Assembly: GCF_011397635.1 (NCBI RefSeq)
Contig: NC_064759.1
Coordinates: 15,830,428 to 15,894,427 of the forward strand
Source: Epinephelus fuscoguttatus
Lineage: Eukaryota > Chordata > Actinopteri > Perciformes > Serranidae
DNA: 64,000 nt
Direction: 5' to 3'
Position 1 is the first letter of the stretch. Each line of letters starts with the position of its first letter. The translations under genes and the position numbers were made by a program. Below are positions 54,734-64,000 of the stretch, piece by piece. The notes beneath the pieces are model-generated. The model did no database searches. It saw only the letters and a list, made by a program, of their open reading frames with translations, and was not told the origin of the DNA.

Positions 54734-56223
54734 GTACTCATCTCCTGCAGAGCTGTGCACACAGTGCTGATCTACTGGCAATGGGAAATGACTCTAAAGC
54801 CTTAACAGGTTTACTCGTGTTTAAAAAACCTGCGTACATGCACTAACTTTGGTGGAGAAGTTCTGTTAGTCATGCCATGTTACCTGGAATTTGTGAAGAT
54901 AATGTTTTTCTATCATGTCTCTACGGAAAATGGCAAACATGTTGATTCACTGATTCATTGGGGACCACCTTTAACAACAGCTAAACTACATCAAAACTTC
55001 CTTTTAACACAACTTGTACAGTATAATCCAAGTTTAATTTATCCAGTCACATGCTCCGTACTTCCCAAAAACATGTACTTCACCAAAAGAAGCCTCCACA
55101 TCAGAGTCTGGCCTTGAGGAGTTTCACTTTCAGTTCACTTTTGGTTCAGTTTTAAATAGTAATGTTTCAGTTAGGGTTCAGACTACCTCAAGACTAGAGG
55201 CAAAGTTTTTTTTTTCTTTTCCAGACTTATGGAGACCCTCTACTGTTTAAACCCTGGGCAGCTTGTGCATAAATACTGCTCCACCAAATTTCCCAGTGCT
55301 ACCTATACAGGCTGAAGGTCCATCTGTTTTGTTGTTGTTGTTTGGGGGCTCTAAAAACAACAGGATGTTCTAAAAACGTAATGGATGTGTCTGATTTAAC
55401 ATATTGCCCTAAACATCAGTGGTGTAGTAGAGACGATGTCACCGCCAGCTCCAGCAGCAGTTAGAGTTAAAAGAAAAAAAGCTGAGGTTCGCAGTTCATT
55501 CTTGACCTTGGAAACAGCAAAACAGTGATAGGACTAAATCACTGTCTGAAATACTGATGTCATCAAACCTTTAACACCGTCAGACTGTCTGGTGTTTGTA
55601 CTGAAACGACTTGTCAATCAACGCGGGAATGAGAGCTGGTAACGGTCTTATCTGTGCTGACATTTGAGAAAGGTGAAAATTTCCATATGAAAAGTGGTTC
55701 AGGTATACGAAAGAGAAAGAGGAGGGACTGGTGAAGTAAAATTCCTGTGCTGAAAGGAAAAAGAAATTGTCAAAAAAAAATCTGGAAGTTAAAATTAAAA
55801 ACAATATTCCAAGGTATTTTTTTATTTGTGGTTGAGTGACATGCATAAACGGAAATGCATAAATAACAGAAGATGAACATAAAAGTGAATCATTTATTGT
55901 GACATCTGTCTGTGTTATCATCAAAATGCCTGAAGTACAATTGACTGAAAACATTTTGTTTTTTGCAACACTAAATATAAACACTTATGCTCATCTCCTG
56001 CTCCTGATGCACTTGTTTATTCATTTGCATCTGAATATAAAATATATATCTAGCTGCCATATATCTCCTGCCAAACACAACACTGAGGAGCAGATAAAAA
56101 CAAAGTAGCTTCTATCCTAAATATCAAAGCATCCCACAAACATTATCCCATCTTGTTCAAATAAGTGAAATTAAATTAAAAAAAAAGACAATTACACAAC
56201 AACGTGTTCACACATGTTCTGGC
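53407..56223. other. Intergenic spacer between rbp5 and ptpn6
   Basis: About 2.8 kb. A common fish repeat starts near 53990 ('AAAGGAACACTTCACCCACAAAATGACT') and another occupies about 54400-54630 ('GTGTGAATGGTTACTCAG', 'GTGAATGTGACATATAGTAGTAAGTGC'). A short CA run lies at 54707-54733. No gene was recognised. Confidence 0.5.
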
Positions 56224-56229
56224 TTTATT
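56224..56229 (-). promoter_or_regulatory. Poly(A) signal of ptpn6
   Basis: AATAAA on the minus strand, 153 bp past the ptpn6 stop codon. Confidence 0.55.
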
Positions 56230-56381
56230 CTCAACACTTCAACCAAGCACTCATGTGACACATCTCATGTCAACAACTTAACTGTCAAACCTTAATTTTA
56301 TTATCTCCACTAAAATACAAATTATTTAAGAGAAGAGAACCTGCATAAATATAACAACATGACATACTTTGATAAAACTTT

Positions 56382-59300
56382 CTATCTTTTCTTCACGGAG
56401 CCACTTTTCTTGTCTGTCTTTGACTTCTTTCCATCCTTCTTCCCTTTTGACAGATTCTCGTAAACGTCCTCCTTGTTTCTGGAAATAGACGAGGAATAAG
56501 CTGATAAGTGATTTTTTCATTCGTATATATTTTTATATACCAGCCAGCATTGATTCGACACAGCTCTGTTAGAAGTGAATCAGAGACGCTGGAGAGGTTA
56601 ATGAGCGAGGCTGTGAAGAGAACGATTTAAACAGACCAACCAACCATGAATCAATCACTCAAAGCTGGCAGACAACTATTCAGAGCTCCAAGTGGGTCAA
56701 AGTTTACAGTGTTCAGAGCTGAATGGTTCACTGTTTGTTTTATTTCTCTCCTAATTAGCTAATTAGAACATTACCTAGTTCATACATGAGAGGCATCCAG
56801 GCTGAGGGGTCATAAAAATGTTATTCAGACGGCAGAACAGAGACAAGTGGGGTGTTTTGAATTGGTTTGTACACCCCTCCCCTCCGAAAAGAATCTATTG
56901 TCTGGTTTACCTCTGTCATTCAGTAAAGGGCCATTCCACTGTTTGTTTTTTTTACGCATGAAGTTCAGTTTATTTGTTGTAAGGAGTAAAAAGAGTTGCT
57001 CTGGAGGGAACTGTCTAAAGTCTATAAATATCAGGAGTTGCATTAAAGGAACTGTAGGATCAAGCATTTTTAAATTCGACTCATACCTAACACTAAAATG
57101 GTGTGTTTCATTTGCACTGGGAAGTCAGAATTTCCAACTTCCCAGTCAGAAATTTTAACTCGAATACCCCATGAAGTCGGATTTCTGACTTGGGAAGTCA
57201 GAGTAACCTCACCAACCTCAAAATCCAAGATGGCTGCTCCGTGCATCAACAGTAGTGAAAGCTGTATTAATATACTGTACATTTCTGTCTTATTTGTGTC
57301 TACTTAAAACAGTTGTACACACAGTCTTGTCTAACTTCTATCTGTGGACATGTTGCTAAAGTTAGTGGGGGTCATCCCTATATTCCCCGGGTTCTATGTT
57401 CCCTGGGTTCTATGTTCCCCGATCGGGGAACATAGGACCCTTTAAAAAAAAAAAGGGTCCTATGTTCCCCGCTTTCCCCAAAAGGAAATATATTCCCTGC
57501 TTTGTATGGGACCGGGGAACATAGAACCCTTTTTCTTAAAAAGGGTTCTATGTTCCCCGGTCCCCTTTTGGGACCGGGGAAAAAGGGGTTAGAGTTAGGA
57601 CCCTTTTTTTAAAAAAAAGGGCCTATGTTTCCCGGGTCCTTTTGGGGAAAAGCGGGGAACATAGGACCCTTTTGGGGTCCCATACAAAGCGGGGAACATA
57701 GGACCCGGGGAACATAGGTACGCTCCCCACTGTGCAAAATACAGCTTAATGCATTGTTATCAACTGGCTATCAACCCATACTAGACACTAAAAGTCAGGA
57801 TTTTTCAGCTTCTGTTGCTTTGATTTTGATTGTTTTTTTTCTGTCTCTGTCTCTTCTAAGTCATCCATCATTATGGAAGTGCAACACTGATTCAGTGAAG
57901 TAATGTTTTAATGCCAACAGACAGCGTGATCTCACCCCTACTCATCATATTTTGACACTTGGGCAGAAGCTACGTCGCAGAGTTGTCAGAGCATCTGGAC
58001 ACGTGAGCCGACTCACGTGATTAAGAAGGGGTCCACAGTTAAGTTTAGGGAACAAAAGTACTTGGTTTAGGGTAGGAAAAGATTGTGAGTTTAAGTTTGT
58101 GAGTTTACTTTAATAGTGACAAAGGGGACACTGTACAAGAAGCATATATTGATGCCCTGGGAGTGAGACCAGGCTGCAGGGAAATTATAAATTTTCCCCA
58201 TGGTGTCAGAGGTGTCATTATAGCTCTTACTAGTGCCAAGAATCGCAAATAAAACAAAGAAAGCCCCTCCACTATCCACCAACACTTAAACTAATTGAGG
58301 CCACTTTTACACTGCCTCTTCAAGGTGTGAATTTCACGCCATTATGCTGCCTAGCTGTTCTGTATAAACGGTACAATCGCAGAATGGGGGACAAAGTCGT
58401 CTAGCCTTGAAGTCAGCATCGGAGTTAGTAACAGCACCAAAATGACATCAGTATAAACTGGACAGCCAGCAGGATGAGATCATGGGTGTCTCAGGTGGGA
58501 CATTTTGATGATGTATTACGCATGCAACCCACTGTGGGAGATTTAAAAAGTAGCTGATAGCAGTTAGCAGCTAACAGAAAACAAGAACAGTAGCCAACAA
58601 TGCCCACATATTGGGAAAACAGTGAGGTCATAGAGCTCCTTACCCTCCAGAGAACAAGATCAGCCGCCATATAATATATATATATATGTATATGTATATA
58701 TATAAATGATTGTTATTGCCCTGTTATTCAATTGTTATTGTTTATAAAGCGCTGCTGACGCATATGTTAAATGTCATATTAGAAGCCGCGCTGTTGTGTT
58801 ACATGTCACGCCTCTTTTGCGCTGTCCTAAATCACACACTGGAGCAGCATGATGCCGCCATTGTTTGGTTCTGTGTAAAAATGCAAAGGTGGCATAAAGA
58901 AGGGGCTTTTTAGCGGTCCTGCAGTGTGATCTCTGTGTAAAAAGGGCTCGAGTTGACACACTGGAATTAAATTCACTGTGGACTGTTTTAGGTTTTGTTG
59001 GATCCAGATGTCCACACTTTATAGAGGAAGTGCCAGCCGATGAAGAAAACACAAATGTAGGCAGTGCAGATTTACTGACCGAGTGATGTCTGGGAGCAGC
59101 CTCTGGCCCCCTGCTGGTTCGGCCCCTTGAGCTTGTCAGTTGCCAGCTGCGTCCTTCCTGCCTCCTCTGCTAATTTGATCATTTCTGATGCTGTCAGCTG
59201 TGTGCCTGGTGCAGGTCTGAATGCAAACACCCCCTTTCCTCCCTTTTGTTTCCATTTGTAATTACATTTGTGCCTGGTCACTACTATTTACATGATGTCT

Positions 59301-62300
59301 AATTACTGCTTTGGTTTAATTATAGGCCATTGTGAAGTGAAGAGAAGATTATAATATCGCAGTGTTATTTTGACTCTCAGGATGTGAGAAGTTTGGTTAA
59401 TTTTGCATGTTGTTTCCCTGCTGTTAGGTTTTTGTTTTGTCTTTATAACCAATGATTTTAGATTTAAATTGTACAGACCCAGCAGCAGACTGGTGAACTG
59501 CCGCCTCCTAATTCTTTGGAGCATGTGGCCTGGCATTACATATTGCACTTATAGGAAAACTGTACTTTAAGCCTCAAATGAATAATTCGTGTAGGATAAA
59601 AAAAACAAGAAACTGAAGTGGAGTTCAGCTGCAGCTACAATGCATCTTCCCTTCCCATACAACTCCTTCTGTCTCTACAGAAAGAGACTCCTGCTGACAG
59701 ACGGTGTTTTTGAAAAGAAAGTAGGGCGGCAGTGTGAGGTTTAGAGTGACGATGTGAATGTATTAAGGACATCCAGTTCACACACACATTTTCTTTTCTC
59801 TCGTTGTCATACACACACACTCTCACTCACTTTGAGACCTTCCTGCTCGCTGGTTGGTGTTTGAGTTGCAGATTTCCATACTCTGTCTCAGTTTCCTGGG
59901 GAAGAGAGAAACACAGACACATTTCAGACATGACTGGGGGATTACTCAAACAGAGAGAGAGAGGTCTTGTGACTGGTTTAGTCTGTGTGGTTTATTGTTT
60001 TCTGTCTCCGGGTCAATGTTCATCTCTTACCAGCTGCTCTCTGATAACGTATCATTCTGTTGTCATTGAACTACTCGGCTGTGGTGTTCAAATCCGCAGC
60101 CAAAGTGCAAAGGCTTATTGACATACACATCTCTGTGTCCCTGTTTTCCCTCTGTCAATCTATACTTCAGCAACAAGAAAAGACTCTTTTTCATCTCGTC
60201 TGTTGCTCACCATGTAGGCACAGGTTTTGGCCTTAGTGGTCTGTATGTACTCGGACACAGCTAGGTAGATGAACTTGTACTGGGCCTCCGTCTGCACCAT
60301 GCCAGAGCGCTGCTCTCGGACCATCTGGATGTATTTCGGGATGTCGAGATCACAGTCCAGACCTACACAGTGAGATATGAAAGCATCGGGTGGAGTCAGT
60401 ATGGAAAAGGAAAACAACTGCGTATTATGAATGCTTTTGTTTTTACTCAACACAGTATCTCAATAATCGATTTACCGATAGTGTCAATGGTCTGGATGAT
60501 CATGTCGATCACCACAATCGTGCCTGTTCGTCCGATTCCAGCACTGCAAGAATCCACAGAAGAAACAAAGTTAATATAGCTTTCTATCAGAGGGGGAGAG
60601 GAGGGGGGACATCTGAGGCCCCAGCCCTGATTTTTTTCTCAAATACTCCAAATTCTTTAGTTTTTTTACCTATAATCCTAAAACTTTATCACCATTATCA
60701 TTCAGATGGTAATGTATGCCTATGCTGCTTGTCCTATGTTCCCTAAAGTTATCTAATATACAGTAATTGAGTAAATGGTCTTCTGTTGGCCTAATATTGA
60801 ATTCAGAATATTGTAGACCACATTTACTCGGCATTGTTGAGGATCCCTGATTTGCAAAAATAGCAATATCAGTCAATTTTTGCCTCTTTTTAGGTGGCAG
60901 GAGTGAAAAATGGTCATCGTCTACTTTTGTTGTGTTAAAGTTTCCAAATTATGAACACAGTCAGAAAATAATTGGACATAAAATAGGATGTCGACTCTAC
61001 AGGATGATTTTCTTTCTTTGGCAACTATCATGTTTTCCCTGATAATGTTCAGATTTTTAAGTATCTCAGAAGGCTTGAAAAAAAAAATCCCCACACCCCC
61101 AGGTTTGGCTTGAGCCCAAAAATGTTTACAAAATGTGGCTCCGCCCCTGCTTTCCATCAATCAAGACATGTGAAACAATACTGAACATAATTAACTCTAC
61201 TTACAAATCTTAAAGTCTGTGTTAGCTGCTCTGTGTCAGTGAGGTTGTACATGCTAAATCCTTATGCTAGCATGCTAGTATGACAGTGCTAACACACTGT
61301 TGTTCATCAGATGTAATGTTTACCTTGTTTACCTCTTAGCATTTTAACTTAAGCTGCAAATATTAAATGATCAATTAGTCGATCGAAAGATAATTAATTG
61401 CCAATTATTTGGATAACTGAATAATCATTTTGGTCATTTTAAAAGCAGAAAAAGAAGATTCTTCAGGATTTGAACTGTTAGTTGGACAAAAGAAGCAATT
61501 TGAAAATGTCACTTTGGGCTCTGGAAAATTGTGATGAGCATTTTTCACAATTTTTTGACATTAATCATGAAAATAATCAGCAGATTAATTGAGACTGAGA
61601 ATAATCCTCAGTCGCAGCCATCATTTTTACATGCTAAAAATAACTCAATAGTTTAAAACACAAAGCACAGATGAGGCTGATGGGATTTAAGTGGGTCACA
61701 TGTCAAAAGTGTTTGGAGCAGTTGTATAAAGAGAAAGCATGGGACATCTTAACACTGCGGTGCAGCTTTGTGAACATGCTTACATACCAAAATACTTACA
61801 CAACAGTCATATAATCCTTTGAACAACAAGTTTAAAAATAAAAAAACATAAGCAGTCAAAGTATCCATCACATCACAAGGGGAAAATTCCAAAAGGATAA
61901 ACTGTCAGTTGACTCAAAACCTTTTGTTCGACTTCTACTAATCTTAATCCTGAAAATATAATCATTTTAATCTTAAACCTCTGAGTATTATCACCTAACG
62001 TATGATTATGAAACCTGAGCTGGGTAAGTGTAATGCTGTGATGCTTTTCACAGCATTACATCACATCAGGAACTGAGAATTTCATGTGTTTGGAGTCGGC
62101 GGTATTGCATAGTACCAAAACAATTAATTGATTAGTCAGTGTACAGGAAAATTAAATGACAGATTTTGATAATCAGTTAGTTGTTTGAATTATTTATTCA
62201 GCAAAAAAAGCTTAACACTCGCTGCTTCAATCCTCTGAAAAGTTAGGATTTTTTAAAAAAAAAAATGCTATTAAATGGAATGTTTTTCAGTTTTAGCTGT

Positions 62301-64000
62301 TAGTTGATTAAAAAAAAAAGATATAGACTAAATGACGAATCTGTGTTTCCAAAAATGTTTCACAAATGAATCAATTAAAATAATCATTAGTTGCAGCCTT
62401 AAAAGGGACAGTTCACCCAAAATCAAACATACATGTTTTTCCTTTTACCTGTAGTGCTACATATCAACCTAGATTGTTTTGGTGTGAGTTGCTGAGTGTT
62501 TGAGGTATCAGCTGTAGAGATGTCTGCCTTCTCTTGAATATAATGGAACTAAATGGCACTCAGCTTGTGGTGTTCAAAGCGCCAAAAAATGTCAACCGGA
62601 ATGTCTCTTTCCAGAAATCATGACCTGCTTACTCAAGTTAATCCATTGTTGGGTGTAGAAATAATATCGTTATAGTTCCTATATTTCAAATTCAATTTCC
62701 AGTGGGCATTATCAATAGGCGCAGTCCAGCATGCCTCTGGACACAGTTGGATAGACATACAACCAATCAGAGTGTGACATGTAACGTAGCACAAAGTGAC
62801 ACATGCAAGCGCTGCCTAGTTTGACAGTCTGATCTGAGTTTTGTGAGCCCGGTGTGTTGCGTTGGACAAGGCAGACTGGATGTAATTACAGCTAATAGGA
62901 GCAGGGAGATGTGTAACAGGTCACTTTTAATATCTGTTGTGGCTGTGAAAACCGTTGTGAGTGTCCCGGTTTGGGTCAGGCACCAAGGGGGACTAGATGC
63001 ATCTGCTAGAGCAAATAAAACATGAGCTCGCAGATTTATATCAATGCTCTAAGGAAAATTTGAGTTTGCTTAAGGCTTTTACGCAGGTGTCATGCAGGGG
63101 TGTCGCTACTAACTTGGGGTCCCATAACAACATCTCAACAACAATAAATAATTCAATCTATAGTTTGCATGTTCAGCTCTGAGGCCCCACAATCATTATA
63201 TTTGGTCTCCAACCCTGGTGTCATGAGGTTTTTGGCTCTGCAGCTGTCTCTTACCTGCAGTGGATGATCATGGGTCCAGCATCCGGGAATTCCTCCTGTT
63301 TAGAGTTCACTTGACTGAGGAAGCTGAGGACAGCACCTGGCTCCTGAGGGACGCCGTGGTCAGGCCAGCTCATGTACTGGTAGTGCCAGATGGTGCGAGA
63401 ATGCTTTGGCTGTGAAAGAGAAAATTTTATGGGATTACAATAATAAGATCAGAGCCCTTGTGAAAACTTTACATCAGTGAGTGTGTGCAGTGAGATCAGA
63501 GGTCTGTGTTTGGAGGTTACCTGGTCCATAGGAGCAATCTCCAAAACTCGGACTTTGTAATCAGCAGCTTCCCTCTCTGAAACAGTGGACACTATGTACG
63601 CACCCACCTCCTTGGTGCTCTCACTGTCGGGCCAGTATGGCACACATTTATTCTGCAAAAAAATAAATAGTATATTGCATATTTTTATTTTGTTTAGTTT
63701 GTTCAACCTCTCACACTTTGAAATACAGCAGGAAGCAGCACTTCAAAATAAGAACTGTGCTAAAAATTGTTCCTCAAAGTAAAGTGTGACTTAATATGTT
63801 CACCAAGCTTTTTATGATTATTACAACAATAATAACGACTATGTTTTGGAGGAAACATCATTAAATAAGTGTAATAAAAAACAGATATTTTGATGCTGTT
63901 AGTATTTTCAGAGACAAAAGAAAACACACACGTAAAGGCTAAATCTGCTGCCATGCTTGGTGTTTTGATACTAACCCGCCCTTTCTCGACCTCTCTCGTT
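56382..64000 (-). CDS. ptpn6: Protein tyrosine phosphatase SHP-1 (partial, C-terminal part)
   Basis: Exons seen: 64000-63976 (runs off the window), 63652-63521, 63409-63255, 60543-60476, 60362-60211, 59895-59831, 56478-56382; all phases agree, stop TAG. SHP-1 dephosphorylates immune-receptor signalling proteins in blood cells. The visible part is the second half of the phosphatase domain and the tail: '[17 protein letters not shown]', the W-P-D loop ('SWPDHGVP'), and the active-site loop [10 protein letters not shown] split across the exons at 63255 and 60543, then '[16 protein letters not shown]'. The tail keeps both tyrosine sites (E-Y-G-N and V-Y-E-N-L) and the basic end expected of SHP-1. 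SHP-2 has a different tail, and synteny also favours SHP-1. The SH2 domains lie outside the window. Confidence 0.92.
56523..57104. other. Last intron of ptpn6, 3' part
   Basis: AT-rich intron next to the final exon. It holds TAATTAGCTAATTAG-like short palindromes near 56752-56768. No gene was recognised. Confidence 0.4.
57105..57235. repeat. Short inverted repeat built on GGAAGTCAGAA
   Basis: Alternating GGGAAGTCAGA and TTTCTGACTTCCC words form an imperfect hairpin of about 120 bp. The pattern resembles common fish foldback elements. Confidence 0.5.
57383..57720. repeat. Nested palindrome block of GGGGAACATAGGACCC units
   Basis: At least eight copies of GGGGAACATAGgACC or its complement alternate in orientation. 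They make several back-to-back hairpins: centred near 57422 (arms around GATC), near 57449 (around an A run), near 57538 and near 57610. Longer-range pairing joins GCTTTCCCCAAAAGG (about 57470) to its complement near 57645. It sits in the last intron of ptpn6. Confidence 0.85.
57721..59830. other. Rest of ptpn6's last intron
   Basis: 2.1 kb of intron with a TATATG-type simple repeat at 58671-58703. The open frames here look like chance. No exon was recognised. Confidence 0.4.
60544..62399. other. ptpn6 intron within the active-site loop, first part
   Basis: 1.9 kb of AT-rich sequence containing a dispersed-repeat fragment near 61255-61345 (GCTAGCATGCTAGTATG) and 'ATTAATTGATTAGTC'-type repeat words at 61370-61610 and 62125-62390. 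These two stretches resemble each other. No exon. Confidence 0.4.
62400..62790 (+). repeat. Dispersed fish repeat (GGGACAGTTCACCCAAAATC type)
   Basis: It begins GGGACAGTTCACCCAAAATC and contains 'TAGATTGTTTTGGTGTGAG', 'ATGTCTGCCTTCTC' and 'CTTTCCAGAAATCATGACC'. I recognise this as a common dispersed sequence in spiny-rayed fish. It lies in the ptpn6 intron that splits the active-site loop. Confidence 0.55.

Noticed and set aside
56326-56520. Minus-strand ORF over the last ptpn6 exon
   Set aside because: It is the wrong frame; the real exon frame is 56478-56382, ending in Lys-Lys-Arg-stop with the V-Y-E-N-L motif.

Overview
The window is a teleost (probably spiny-rayed) chromosomal segment. 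Exons are split by GT/AG introns, both strands carry fish-type tRNA-derived SINEs, LINE fragments and terminal-inverted-repeat elements, and the gene set matches the neighbourhood of human 12p13.31 (C1S, C1R, RBP5, PTPN6, with LTBR, TNFRSF1A and CD27 not far away). I assembled gene models by hand from splice sites and reading phase. For each model every exon junction keeps phase.

Layout. 1-33.3 kb is a complement protease cluster, all on the minus strand. In transcriptional order it holds c1s (33338-25186, 687 aa), a complete C1r (23209-12823, 704 aa), a second C1r copy (11555-5335, 623 aa) and a third C1r copy that runs toward the left edge (4800 to 655, incomplete). A plus-strand TNF-receptor-superfamily gene follows (34192-48205; four-repeat cysteine-rich ectodomain, one transmembrane helix, tail without a death domain). 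Next come a minus-strand cellular retinol-binding protein gene of the RBP5 type (53315-50234) and the 3' half of ptpn6/SHP-1 on the minus strand (64000-56382). Introns and spacers are filled with transposable elements and simple repeats.

How they fit. C1r and C1s form the C1r2C1s2 proteolytic unit of complement C1. The complete C1r and the C1s both keep His, Asp and Ser. The two extra C1r copies look diverted: both have lost the first CCP module (a 45-bp scrap of its exon survives in each), copy 2 has Gly in place of the catalytic Ser, and copy 3 has lost the Ile-Ile-Gly-Gly activation sequence and shows no further protease exons inside the window. The C1s enzyme has Lys at the oxyanion-hole position 193. 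All C1r copies carry introns inside the protease domain, which is usually a single exon in C1r, C1s and MASP2. These complement observations are the main points of interest. A nested-palindrome block at 57.4-57.7 kb and a repeat family with a mobile minisatellite at 36 and 51 kb are the main non-genic ones.
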